Of a DNA stretch of 64,000 bases, positions 33,470-42,186 are shown piece by piece; the first letter of the stretch is position 1; each line of letters opens with the position of its first letter. The stretch comes from CALAED01 sp036555725 (lineage in GTDB: Bacteria; Actinomycetota; Actinomycetes; Streptosporangiales; Streptosporangiaceae): contig DATBKU010000130.1 of the NCBI GenBank assembly GCA_036555725.1, positions 310,001 to 374,000 of the forward strand. The letters are read 5' to 3'. The position numbers and the translations under genes are program-made. A model generated the notes under the pieces. The model was given only the letters and a program-made list of their open reading frames with translations. It was not told where the DNA came from and did not search any database.

Positions 33470-35306
33470 TGTCGATCACGTCCTGGATGACCCCTTGGAG
33501 CTCCTCCGCCTTGAACGGGAGCCCGCGTACGCGGTTGTAGCCGATTACGTCAACGAGGTACCTGCCGCGGAGCAGCAGCGCGAGTTGCCCGAGGTTGATC
33601 TCGGGCACCAGCACCTTGTCGTACGACCTGAGCACCTCCGCGATGTTGGGCGGGAACGGACTCAGATGCCGCAGGTGCGCCTGCGCCACTTTGCCGCCGG
33701 CCTTCCGCACCCGCCGTACGGCCGCGGCGATCGCGCCGTAGGTCGAGCCCCACCCCAGCACCAGCACCCGTGCGTCGCCGGTCTCGTCGTCGACCGCGAG
33801 CGGCGGGATGTCGTTGGCGATGCCGTCGATCTTGGCCTGGCGCAGCCGGACCATGCGGTCGTGGTTGGCGGGGTCGTAGGAGATGTTGCCCGAGCCGTCG
33901 GCCTTCTCCAGCCCGCCGATGCGGTGCTCGAGGCCGGGGGTGCCGGGGACGGCCCACGGACGGGCCATGGTCTCGGGGTCGCGCTGGAATGCCTGGAACT
34001 CCTCGCCCTCGACCGCCGCGGCGAAGCGGGGCTCGATGGCGGGCAGCGCGGCCACGTCGGGGATCTTCCAGGGCTCGGACCCGTTCGCCAGGTAGCCGTC
34101 CGACAGCAGGATCACCGGAGTGCGGTACTTCACCGCGATCCGCGCCGCCTCGATCGCCGCGTCGAAGCAGTCGCTCGGCGACTGCGGCGCGACCACCGGC
34201 ACGGGGGCCTCGCCGTTGCGGCCGTACAGGGCCTGCAGCAGGTCGGCCTGCTCGGTCTTGGTCGGCATCCCGGTGGACGGCCCGGCGCGCTGGATGTCGC
34301 AGACGATCAACGGCAGCTCGACCGCGACGGCGAGGCCGATCGTCTCGTTCTTGAGGGCCAGCCCGGGCCCGGAGGTCGTCGTGACGCCCAGAGCGCCGCC
34401 GAACGCCGCGCCGAGCGCCGCCCCGACGCCCGCGATCTCGTCCTCGGCCTGGAACGTCCGGACGCCGAAGCGCTTGTGCTTCGACAGCTCGTGCAGCACG
34501 TCCGAGGCCGGGGTGATCGGGTACGACCCGAGGAACAGCGGCAGCCCGCTCTGTCGGCTCGCCGCGATCAGGCCGTACGCCAGCGCCATGTTGCCGGTGA
34601 TGTTGCGGTACAGCCCGGCGGCCAACTTGGCCGGCTTGACCTCGTACGACACCGAGAAGTCCTCGGTGGTCTCGCCGAAGTTCCAGCCCGCACGGAAGGC
34701 CGCGATGTTGGCCTTCATGATCTCGGGCTTCTTCGCGAACTTCTGCTCGAGGAAGCTCACCGTCGCCTCGGTCGGCCGGTGGTAGAGCCACGACAGCAGG
34801 CCGAGCGCGAACATGTTCTTGGCGCGCTCGGCGTCCTTCTTGGAGATCTCGAAGTCTTCGAGCGCCTTGACCGTCATCGACGTCAGCTGCACCGGGTGGA
34901 CGTGATAGGCGCTGAGCGAGTCGTCCTCGAGCGGGCTGACCGTATAGCCCACCTTGGTCAGGTTGCGCTTGGTGAACTCGTCGGTGTTGACGATCACGTC
35001 GGCGCCGCGTGGCAGGTCGCCGATGTTGGCCTTGAGCGCGGCCGGGTTCATCGCGACGAGCACATTCGGCGCATCACCCGGCGTCAGGATGTCGTGGTCG
35101 GCGAAGTGCAGCTGGAAGCTGGACACGCCAGGAAGCGTTCCGGCCGGTGCCCGGATCTCCGCGGGAAAGTTGGGGAGTGTGGACAGGTCGTTGCCGAACG
35201 ACGCCGTCTCCTGGGTGAACCGATCACCGGTCAACTGCATGCCGTCGCCGGAGTCGCCGGCGAATCGGATGATGACGCGGTCGAGTTGCTGGACCTGTTT
35301 GGTCAC
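33462..35306 (-). CDS. korA: 2-oxoacid:ferredoxin oxidoreductase, alpha subunit
   Basis: A 614-residue fused gamma-alpha subunit. The gamma domain comes first (RVIIRFAGDSGDGMQLTGDR, GVSSFQLHFADHDILTPG), then the pyrimidine-binding domain starting near residue 235 (SYPITPASDVLHELSKHK, TFQAEDEIAGVGAALGAAFG, TTTSGPGLALKNETIGLAV) and a C-terminal transketolase-like domain. GTG 35306 follows GGAGGAGG by about nine bases and overlaps a short upstream frame by GTGA. With korB it forms the heterodimeric core that reduces ferredoxin from a 2-oxoacid and CoA. Confidence 0.93.
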   Translation of the reverse strand: MTKQVQQLDRVIIRFAGDSGDGMQLTGDRFTQETASFGNDLSTLPNFPAEIRAPAGTLPGVSSFQLHFADHDILTPGDAPNVLVAMNPAALKANIGDLPRGADVIVNTDEFTKRNLTKVGYTVSPLEDDSLSAYHVHPVQLTSMTVKALEDFEISKKDAERAKNMFALGLLSWLYHRPTEATVSFLEQKFAKKPEIMKANIAAFRAGWNFGETTEDFSVSYEVKPAKLAAGLYRNITGNMALAYGLIAASRQSGLPLFLGSYPITPASDVLHELSKHKRFGVRTFQAEDEIAGVGAALGAAFGGALGVTTTSGPGLALKNETIGLAVAVELPLIVCDIQRAGPSTGMPTKTEQADLLQALYGRNGEAPVPVVAPQSPSDCFDAAIEAARIAVKYRTPVILLSDGYLANGSEPWKIPDVAALPAIEPRFAAAVEGEEFQAFQRDPETMARPWAVPGTPGLEHRIGGLEKADGSGNISYDPANHDRMVRLRQAKIDGIANDIPPLAVDDETGDARVLVLGWGSTYGAIAAAVRRVRKAGGKVAQAHLRHLSPFPPNIAEVLRSYDKVLVPEINLGQLALLLRGRYLVDVIGYNRVRGLPFKAEELQGVIQDVIDSE

Positions 35307-35386
35307 AGAGCAGGACCTCCTCCATGCGCAGCTCCCGGCGCGGGGGAGGCGTCCGCGTCCAAGGCGCTACGTTGGCTTACCTTCAT
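35303..35386 (-). CDS. possible leader peptide of korA
   Basis: A 27-codon frame from ATG 35386 with AGGGA seven bases before it ends in a TGA that overlaps the korA GTG (GTGA). The peptide begins MKVSQRSALDADASPAPGAA and has no recognisable function. It may couple translation to korA or be chance. Confidence 0.3.
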   Translation of the reverse strand: MKVSQRSALDADASPAPGAAHGGGPAL

Positions 35387-35725
35387 GGTATGTCCCTGAT
35401 CGCGTGATTCTTCCGATCTTTAGGGGTGTACGAGGGAACTTGTGATGCATGCCGCATGGCCATCCGTCGCATGTGACACCCCTCTTCCGAGGAGGCCCGT
35501 CCCCGTCACAGAGGATCCCCGTTACAGAGGACGTATCACATCCGGCCGAAGTTCACCGGCCAACCGGCTTTTCGGCCGTCCGCATCGCGCCGAACGTCCG
35601 CGGCGGGGTGAAAGCCCCACGGCCTTCAAGGGCCGACTATAGGTCCGAGCGTGCCGGCGTGCTGTACCGGGGTGGTTGTATCCCACTTGTCCGTGTTGAC
35701 GCGCGTCGGGGTTGCGCAGGCGGGG
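35387..35725. other. intergenic interval, about 340 bp
   Basis: Lies between the start of the korA leader and the end of the Gly/Tyr-rich gene; both flanking genes are on the minus strand. It contains two imperfect copies of CCGTCACAGAGGAT near 35500-35535 and a weak hairpin CGGCC-6-GGCCG near 35620-35636 that could end the upstream transcript. No gene is recognised. Confidence 0.4.
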
Positions 35726-37453
35726 TCAGGCGTTCTGCTGCTCCTGGTCGATGGCCGACAGCAGGTCGTCGGTCCCCGTGGCCTCGGCCACGGTGTGGGC
35801 CTGGATGTAGTAGCTCGCCGTGCCGCGTACGCTGCGCGCCCACGAAGACCACGCCCCGCCCCGGACCGTACAGCTCAGGTTGACCTTCTTGCCGGAGCCC
35901 GAGCCCGCGCTCGCGCTGTCGGAGCAGGTGCCGAGCGTACGTCCGGTTCGGCTGCCGGCTGTGATCTTGGCGAGCATGACGGCGCGTACGGGCGCGCTGC
36001 CGCCGATGGACACAGAGGTCGCCGACATCTTGATCGTGCAGCTGGACACGCCGCACCCGGTGTTCTTCAGCCCGTTGTTGATGAACCGGATGGACGGGTC
36101 GCGGGCGCCGCTGAGCGCCTTGACCTGGTCGCGCAGTTGCTGGAAGACGGTGGCCGCCTCGCCGGCCGAGACCTCGGTCACGTCGAACTGGTACGTGTCG
36201 GAGCCGGTGCCCACGATGCGCAGCAGCTTCGGCGGCTCGGAGGTGGACAGGTAGTACTCGGCGTCGGCCCCGGTGACCTTGACCGCCGGCGTGCCGTTGA
36301 TGTCCTGGGGGGCGCCCGCGGGCTGGTACGAGCTGATGCCCTGCAGCGCCTGGACGATGGAACCGGCCGCGAGCACCTGCTTGACGTCGAGATTCAGCGC
36401 GGAGTCCGGCGCCTTCGACCATCGATTCGCGTAGTCCTCCGGGTTGGCGGTCACGCCACCCTGACCGCGCCAGAACCCTTTTGGCGCCTTGAGGTAAGTC
36501 TTGCCGTCGACCGAAACGAGGGTGGCCTTGGACCCGCCCACGGTGATCGTGCCGGTCGCCGAACCGGCCTTGGTGACCGTGAGCTGAGCCTGGAACTGGT
36601 CGCCGCCGGAGGAGAACGTGCCGCTGTACCGGAGGGCCGGAATGGCGCCGAGGTTCTGCGCCGCCTTGCCGGCCCGCGCCGCGCCGTTGTTGCCCGCGGC
36701 CGTGGTGTTGGTCGGGTTGGCCTTGTTGCCCTTGTCGTCGCCGGTCAGGCCGATCACCGCGAACACGATGACAAGGAGGACGACGATGCCGCCGGCGATA
36801 CCGCCGATGAGGAGCGGTGTGTTGTTCCGCTGCCGCGGCGGACCGCCGGGGGCCGGCCAGGTGCCGGGAGTGGGCGACCCGCCGGGAGGTGCGCCGTACC
36901 CGCCGCCGGGCTGCTGGGCGCCATAGGTCCCGGGCTGCGGGGCGCCATAGGTCCCGGGCTGCTGTCCGTAGCCCGGCTGCTGGGCGCCGTACGCGCCGGG
37001 CTGCTGACCGTAACCGGGCTGCTGGGCGCCATACTCGCCGGGCTGTTGCTGTCCGCCGTAGCCACCGGGCTGTTGCTGTCCGCCGTACCCGCCAGGCTGT
37101 TGCGCCCCATATCCGCCGGGAGCCGACCCTCCGTACTGGGATCCGTAATCGCCGGGCTGGGCGCCGTACGCGCCGGGAGAGCCGTACCCGCCCGGCTGCT
37201 GCCCGGAGCCGTAGCCGGGCTGCGATCCATAGCCGGGCTGCGGGGTGCCGTACCCGCCGGGCGGAGTGGACTCGCCCGGCGTGGCGTCGTCATTTCCCTC
37301 GGGACTTCCCTCGGACGACTGGCCGCCGGGCGCCTGCGCGCCGGGACCCATGGGCGATAGCCCGCCGGGCGGCGGATCACCGGCGTACGGGTCGTTGGGA
37401 GAGGCCCAGGCGGGGCCAGACTCCGGCTGGTCGTGCTCGTTACTCATCGCCAT
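35726..37453 (-). CDS. membrane protein with Gly/Tyr/Gln/Pro-rich cytoplasmic domain and extracytoplasmic domain
   Basis: A 575-residue protein. Residues 1-205 are low complexity, dominated by repeats of the types QQPGYG, QQPGGYG and QQPGAYGA. One membrane helix follows at about 215-235 (LLIGGIAGGIVVLLVIVFAV). The outer part (residues 250-575) is Ser/Thr/Ala-rich with a middle section, GDQFQAQLTVTKAGSATGTI, reminiscent of the LppX/LprG-like fold of lipid-carrier lipoproteins, and a last section with four cysteines (GCGVSSC, GTCSDS, LSCTV). The function is unknown. It is divergent from nuoA2. Confidence 0.7.
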   Translation of the reverse strand: MAMSNEHDQPESGPAWASPNDPYAGDPPPGGLSPMGPGAQAPGGQSSEGSPEGNDDATPGESTPPGGYGTPQPGYGSQPGYGSGQQPGGYGSPGAYGAQPGDYGSQYGGSAPGGYGAQQPGGYGGQQQPGGYGGQQQPGEYGAQQPGYGQQPGAYGAQQPGYGQQPGTYGAPQPGTYGAQQPGGGYGAPPGGSPTPGTWPAPGGPPRQRNNTPLLIGGIAGGIVVLLVIVFAVIGLTGDDKGNKANPTNTTAAGNNGAARAGKAAQNLGAIPALRYSGTFSSGGDQFQAQLTVTKAGSATGTITVGGSKATLVSVDGKTYLKAPKGFWRGQGGVTANPEDYANRWSKAPDSALNLDVKQVLAAGSIVQALQGISSYQPAGAPQDINGTPAVKVTGADAEYYLSTSEPPKLLRIVGTGSDTYQFDVTEVSAGEAATVFQQLRDQVKALSGARDPSIRFINNGLKNTGCGVSSCTIKMSATSVSIGGSAPVRAVMLAKITAGSRTGRTLGTCSDSASAGSGSGKKVNLSCTVRGGAWSSWARSVRGTASYYIQAHTVAEATGTDDLLSAIDQEQQNA

Positions 37454-37568
37454 CCGCCTTCAACCTCATGACCCTGGTGTCGCGACCCTATGTTCAGCCG
37501 CGTGGTCCGACAAGACAGACGTTGCGGCGGGCCAAGCGGATCCCTCGGCACACGGTTACCCTGCACTC

Positions 37569-37937
37569 GTGGGTTACTTCGGCTCATACGTCGTGGTCCT
37601 CGTGCTGATCCTCATCGGCGGCGGCATCGTGGCGGGTACCTTGGCGGCAAATCGGCTGTTCCGGCCAGCCCGGCCGACTCCGGACAAACTCACCACCTAC
37701 GAGTGTGGTGTCGATCCGGTCGGCGAGGGGTGGGCGCAATCCCACGTGCGCTATTACGTCTTCACCTATCTTTACGTAGTTTTCGCGGTCGACGCGGTGT
37801 TCCTCTTTCCCTGGGCCACGGTTTTCGCGGCCCCCGGGTTCGGTAGCACGACACTCGTCGAGATGTTCATCTTCCTGGGCTTTCTCGCTGCCGGGCTGGC
37901 CTACGCCTGGAGAAAGGGTGTCCTTTCGTGGGTGTGA
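37569..37937 (+). CDS. nuoA: NADH-quinone oxidoreductase subunit A (complex I, copy 2)
   Basis: NuoA (ND3 family), 122 residues with three membrane helices and the conserved loop KLTTYECGVDPVGEGWAQSH followed by RYYVFTYLYVVFAVDAVFLF. It opens a second nuo set. GTG 37569 lies six bases after a TACCCT box (37557-37562) with no ribosome site, so translation of the operon's first message is probably leaderless. The next gene, nuoB, begins inside its last ten bases. Confidence 0.94.
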   Translation: MGYFGSYVVVLVLILIGGGIVAGTLAANRLFRPARPTPDKLTTYECGVDPVGEGWAQSHVRYYVFTYLYVVFAVDAVFLFPWATVFAAPGFGSTTLVEMFIFLGFLAAGLAYAWRKGVLSWV

Positions 37938-38875
37938 CCGATCTGCCGGAGCCGCGCGTCGGGACGTTGTCCAGGTTCGCCCCGAAGCCGATGAAGTTCG
38001 TCCTGAACTGGGGTCGGCGCTATTCGCTGTGGGTGTTCAACTTCGGCCTCGCCTGCTGCGCCATCGAGTTCATCGCCACCTCGATGTCGCGGCACGACTT
38101 CATCCGGCTCGGCGTGATCCCGTTCGCACCGGGCCCGCGGCAGGCCGACCTGATGGTCGTGTCGGGCACGGTCTCCGACAAGATGGCCCCCGCGGTGAAA
38201 CGGCTGTACGAGCAGATGCCCGAGCCCAAGTACGTCATCTCCTTCGGGGCCTGCTCCAACTGCGGCGGGCCGTACTGGGACTCCTACTGCGTGACCAAGG
38301 GCGTCGACCAGATCATCCCGGTGGATGTCTACGTGCCCGGCTGCCCGCCCCGCCCTGAGGCGCTGCTGCACGGCATCGTACGGCTGCAGGAGAAGATCGC
38401 CGCGGAGTCGCTGGGCGAGCGCTACCAAAACGCCGGCGAGTCGATCACGCCGGCGCCGGCGCCGCGCTTGATGGAGGCCACGGTCTTCCGCCGGCCGCTG
38501 CAGTCCCCGCCGCCCGTACCAGAGATGCTGCGGGAGGCCGACCAGCCCACCGAACAGATGCGGGCCGTCGGCACCCAGCCGCTGCCCGAGGTGCCGGACG
38601 AGGGCCAGCCCACCAAGGTGCTCGAGGCGGTGCCGGACGAGCCGGCGCAGGAGCCGCCCACGCAGCCCACTGAGGCGGCGGCTCAGGAACCCACCCAGGA
38701 GCTCCCGCCGGTCGAAGCCGAAGAGCCGCCGGAGGAGATCATCGACTCGTCGATCGTCCCCGGGTTCGGTGACGACGACGATGACGATGACGGCGAGGAC
38801 GAAGCCGAATTCGAATACGAAGCCGAATTCGAATACGAAGCCGAAGCCGACGGCGACGGCGAGGAGCGCCGATGA
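37928..38875 (+). CDS. nuoB: NADH-quinone oxidoreductase subunit B (copy 2) with long acidic tail
   Basis: NuoB holds cluster N2, the last [4Fe-4S] centre before quinone. The four ligands are present: Cys43-Cys44 in LACCAIEFIA, Cys109 in SFGACSNCGG and Cys139 in VPGCPPRPEALLHG. The conserved domain ends near residue 185. The rest, about 130 residues, is Pro/Glu-rich and finishes in runs of Asp and Glu (residues 275-315) with a doubled EAEFEY unit. Usual NuoB proteins have no such tail. It overlaps nuoA by 10 bases and nuoC by four. Confidence 0.94.
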   Translation: MGVTDLPEPRVGTLSRFAPKPMKFVLNWGRRYSLWVFNFGLACCAIEFIATSMSRHDFIRLGVIPFAPGPRQADLMVVSGTVSDKMAPAVKRLYEQMPEPKYVISFGACSNCGGPYWDSYCVTKGVDQIIPVDVYVPGCPPRPEALLHGIVRLQEKIAAESLGERYQNAGESITPAPAPRLMEATVFRRPLQSPPPVPEMLREADQPTEQMRAVGTQPLPEVPDEGQPTKVLEAVPDEPAQEPPTQPTEAAAQEPTQELPPVEAEEPPEEIIDSSIVPGFGDDDDDDDGEDEAEFEYEAEFEYEAEADGDGEERR

Positions 38876-39798
38876 CGCCGGGCGAGCTGGCCGCCGCGTG
38901 GTCGGAGCGGTTCGGCGAGGCCGTCACGACGGCGGATACCTTCGGGGCCCTCACCGTCGAAGTGCCGCCCGAGACGTGGATCCCGGCGCTGACGTTCGCC
39001 CGCGACGACCTCGGCTGCGCCTTCTTCGACTGGCTGACCGGGGTCGACGAGCTCGCCGACGGATTCGGGGTCGTCGCCCACGTCTACTCGCTGGAGGCCG
39101 GCCACCATCTGCTCGTACGGACGCGGGTGCCGCGCGAGGAGCCGGCCCTGCCGACCGCCACCGGCGTCTACCGCGGCGCGAACTGGCACGAGCGCGAGAC
39201 GTACGAGATGTTCGGGGTGCTCTTCGACGGCCATCCCAACATGCGGTCCCTGCTACTGCCGGACGGCTTCGAAGGGCACCCGCTCCGTAAGGAGTTCGTG
39301 CTGGCCGCCCGGGTCGCCAAGCCGTGGCCCGGGGCCAAGGAGCCGGGTGAGTCCAGTCACGGCGCCCCCAGCCGGCGTCGCATGCTGCCGCCCGGCGTCC
39401 CCGACGACTGGGGCCCCCAGGCCGCCGCGCCCGCCGCGGAACCCGCCGCCGGCGGCAGCCCCGAGCGCCCCGCTCGTACGGCCCGGACCGAGCGGCCCGC
39501 GCGCGGCGACGCCGCGGCCCGCGGTGGACGCACGGCCCCCGGTGACCGCCTGGCCCGCGAGGGCAGCGCGGCGCCCGAGGGCAGCGCGGCCCGCGGCAAA
39601 CGCCCCGCCCGCGGTGGAGGCACGGCGCGCGGAGACCGCCCGGCCCGCGAGGACAGCGCGGCCCGCGAGGACAGCGCGGCGCCCGAGGACAGCGCGGCGC
39701 CCGAGGACAGCGCGGCCCCCGGCAAACGCCCGGCCCGCGGCAAACGCCCCGCCCGCGGCCGGCGGCCGCGCGGCGTGGAAGGCGGCGGCGATGCCTGA
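38872..39798 (+). CDS. nuoC: NADH-quinone oxidoreductase subunit C (copy 2) with long basic tail
   Basis: NuoC (30-kDa subunit) of the peripheral arm. The core is recognised in FFDWLTGVDELADGFGVVAH and GANWHERETYEMFGVLFDGH, followed by LPDGFEGHPLRKEF. After about residue 165 comes a low-complexity tail of 140 residues rich in Ala, Arg, Gly and Pro, with repeated EDSAAP units and RGKRPARGKRPARG. The tail is strongly basic overall. No nuoD follows; the next gene is nuoH, which overlaps by eight bases. Confidence 0.9.
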   Translation: MTPGELAAAWSERFGEAVTTADTFGALTVEVPPETWIPALTFARDDLGCAFFDWLTGVDELADGFGVVAHVYSLEAGHHLLVRTRVPREEPALPTATGVYRGANWHERETYEMFGVLFDGHPNMRSLLLPDGFEGHPLRKEFVLAARVAKPWPGAKEPGESSHGAPSRRRMLPPGVPDDWGPQAAAPAAEPAAGGSPERPARTARTERPARGDAAARGGRTAPGDRLAREGSAAPEGSAARGKRPARGGGTARGDRPAREDSAAREDSAAPEDSAAPEDSAAPGKRPARGKRPARGRRPRGVEGGGDA

Positions 39799-40756
39799 GT
39801 GGGTCGAGGTGGCCATCAAGCTGCTCCTCGTGGTCGGCGCCTTCGCCCTCTTCCCATTGCTGGTCGGGCAGGCCGAGCACAAGGTCATGGCGCACATGCA
39901 GAGCCGGCTGGGGCCGATGTACGCCGGCGGCTTCCACGGCTGGGCCCAGCTCATCGCCGACGGGGTGAAGTTCATCCAGAAGGAGGACGTCATTCCGGCC
40001 GCCGCGGACCGGCGGGTCTTCACGCTGGCGCCGGGGGTGGCGCTGGTGCCGTACCTGGTCGTCCTCGTCGTGGTGCCGGTCGGACCTGGCGACCAGGTCG
40101 CCCTCGCCCTCGACCTCGGGCTCTTCTTCGCGCTCGCCATGCTCGGCATCGCCGTGCTCGGTCCGATCATGGCCGGCTGGGCGAGCGCCAACAAATACAG
40201 CCTGCTCGGTGGCATGCGCGTGGCCGCCCAGCTGCTGTCGTACGAGCTGCCCATGGTGTTCGCGGCCTCGTCGGTGGCGATGGCGGCGGGCACCCTCTCG
40301 CTCCCCGGCATCGTGGAGGAGTGGCAGTGGTGGTGGCTGCCCTGGCAGGCCATCGGCGCCGTCGTCTTCTTCGTCGCCGGCCTGGCCGAGCTGCGCCGTC
40401 CACCGTTCGACATGCCGGTCGCCGACTCGGAGATCATCTTCGGTCCGTACACCGAATACACCGGTATGCGCTTCGGGCTGTTCCTGCTGGCCGAGTACGT
40501 CGGGATCGTCGTGCTCAGCGCCCTCACCACGGTGCTGTTCCTCGGCGGCTGGAAGGGTCCCTTCCTCAACACCGAGCTCGGCTGGCTGTGGACGCTGATC
40601 AAGGTGTTCGCGTTGTCGTTCGTGGTGATCTGGCTGCGCGTCAGCTACCCGCGCCTGCGCGAGGATCAGCTGCAGAAACTCGCCTGGGCCGGCCTCGTCC
40701 CCCTCGCCCTCATCCAGCTCGCCCTCACCGGCGTCATCAAGATCGCCATCTCCTAA
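39791..40756 (+). CDS. nuoH: NADH-quinone oxidoreductase subunit H (complex I, copy 2)
   Basis: NuoH/ND1, 321 residues. It has the quinone-chamber loop RLGPMYAGGFHGWAQLIADG and the loop LRRPPFDMPVADSEIIFGPY, plus eight membrane segments, and lacks the long tail seen in copy 1. ATG 39791 overlaps the nuoC stop by eight bases. The TAA stop is part of the CTAA target sequence of the IS701-type element, so the insertion falls exactly behind the gene without changing the protein. Confidence 0.95.
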   Translation: MPEWVEVAIKLLLVVGAFALFPLLVGQAEHKVMAHMQSRLGPMYAGGFHGWAQLIADGVKFIQKEDVIPAAADRRVFTLAPGVALVPYLVVLVVVPVGPGDQVALALDLGLFFALAMLGIAVLGPIMAGWASANKYSLLGGMRVAAQLLSYELPMVFAASSVAMAAGTLSLPGIVEEWQWWWLPWQAIGAVVFFVAGLAELRRPPFDMPVADSEIIFGPYTEYTGMRFGLFLLAEYVGIVVLSALTTVLFLGGWKGPFLNTELGWLWTLIKVFALSFVVIWLRVSYPRLREDQLQKLAWAGLVPLALIQLALTGVIKIAIS

Positions 40757-42177
40757 TACTGCAACGGCGCTTACGGTGGTTGGTGGCCTCGTCGCTGGTA
40801 GTGGCAGCGGCGGGCTTGGAATTGGCGTCGTCGGCGCCAGGTGGACCAGCCGAGTACGTGGCTGGGCGGATGGGACGGGGTGAGGAGCAGGGCGGCGAGC
40901 AGGCGCCGGACTTCTGCCACGGTGACCGGTATGAGTTCATGATCGCTGGTGTTCGGTGGTGGTTGTCCACAGCCGGTGGGTCCCCTTTTGAGGGGGTGCG
41001 GCGTCGGCGGCGTGTGCGGCCATCACCGCCAGGTAGGCGTGGGCCAGCATGGACAAGGTGATGTGCCGGTACCAGGCGGCGTAGTGGCGGGCCTGGTAGT
41101 GGTCCAGGCCAGCCTCGTTCTTGGCGGCGCCGAAGCATTCCTCGATCGCCCACCGCGTCCCGGCCACTGTGATCAGCTCATTCAAGGTGGTCCGGGCGGG
41201 TCCGTAGCAGACGTAGTAGGCGATCTCGCCGTCGGTGATCGACCGGCGGGCGAGCAACCAGCGGCCGCGCGCCGACGCTGGGCACCGCAGCGGGATGCGC
41301 GCCCAGTCGTAGATCCGCGGGCCGTGCGCGCCCTGCCCGCAGGAGCGGCGGCGCCACGCCCCGGGCGGCAGCGCGGCGACCAGCTCGTCGACCTGGGAGG
41401 CGGCGGTGGCGCAGGGCGCGGGGACAGTGTCGTTGCATTTGGTGGCCACCACGTAGAACACATCGGACTCTTCCAGCCACGCCCGCAGCGCCTTGACCTG
41501 CCCGTAGGCCTCATCGCCGGTGAACCAGCGGAACGGGACGCCGGCGTCGATCGCCCGCTCCAGCATCCGCCGGGCCTGCTCTGGCTTGGTCGCGAACTCC
41601 ACCTCATCGCCGATCCCGGCGGCCCGGCACCTGGCGCGGTCCTCGGTCCACGACTTCGGCAGATACAGCTCCCGATCGATCAACGCCCGGCCGCGCGCCG
41701 AGGCGTAGGCCAGGAAGGTGCCGATCTGGCAGTTCTCCGTCCGGCCCGCCGTCCCGGAGTACTGCCGCTGCACGCCCGCCGACCTGGTGCCCTTCTTCAG
41801 GAACCCGGTGTCGTCGGCGATCAGCACCGCCCGCTCATCCCCCAGCTGCTCCACCACGTAATCGCGCACGTCATCGCGTACCGCGCCGGCGTCCCAGCCG
41901 GCTTTCCGCAACAACCGCTGCATCCCATCCGGAGACACTTCACCGGCATGCTCGGCCAGCGTCCAGCCGTTCTTGCGCTCCAGACCGGCCAACAACCCCC
42001 GCACATAGGCCAACGCCCGCGCCCGCGGCTCAGCCCGCCCGAACCGCGGGCCCACCCGATCATGCAACTCCCGCAGACCGGCAGCGCACCGTGCGACATC
42101 AATGCCACTCACGGAAACCACAGACTGGCCCGAGCGGCAAGATCACGCCACCAGACACGCCAAGTGCCGTTGCAGTA
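40757..42177. mobile_element. complete IS701-type insertion sequence, 1421 bp
   Basis: The ends are inverted repeats: TACTGCAACGGCGCTT at 40757 and, read inward from 42177, TACTGCAACGGCACTT, identical but for one base. The element is flanked by a 4-bp duplication CTAA (40753-40756 and 42178-42181). It carries one transposase gene on the minus strand. The intact ends, duplication and reading frame suggest a recent, potentially active insertion. Confidence 0.93.
40937..42121 (-). CDS. IS701-family transposase
   Basis: A 394-residue DDE transposase. The catalytic residues are in AVLIADDTGFLKKGTR (Asp near 103), RWFTGDEAYGQVKALRAWL (Asp203) and TRWAIEECFGAAKNEAGLDH (Glu near 327), with the closing YRHITLSMLAHAYLAVMAAH. 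The frame is uninterrupted and of normal family length. It lies inside the element with about 180 bases between its stop and the left end and 56 bases between its start and the right end. Confidence 0.93.
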   Translation of the reverse strand: MVSVSGIDVARCAAGLRELHDRVGPRFGRAEPRARALAYVRGLLAGLERKNGWTLAEHAGEVSPDGMQRLLRKAGWDAGAVRDDVRDYVVEQLGDERAVLIADDTGFLKKGTRSAGVQRQYSGTAGRTENCQIGTFLAYASARGRALIDRELYLPKSWTEDRARCRAAGIGDEVEFATKPEQARRMLERAIDAGVPFRWFTGDEAYGQVKALRAWLEESDVFYVVATKCNDTVPAPCATAASQVDELVAALPPGAWRRRSCGQGAHGPRIYDWARIPLRCPASARGRWLLARRSITDGEIAYYVCYGPARTTLNELITVAGTRWAIEECFGAAKNEAGLDHYQARHYAAWYRHITLSMLAHAYLAVMAAHAADAAPPQKGTHRLWTTTTEHQRS

Positions 42178-42186
42178 CTAAGCGGG

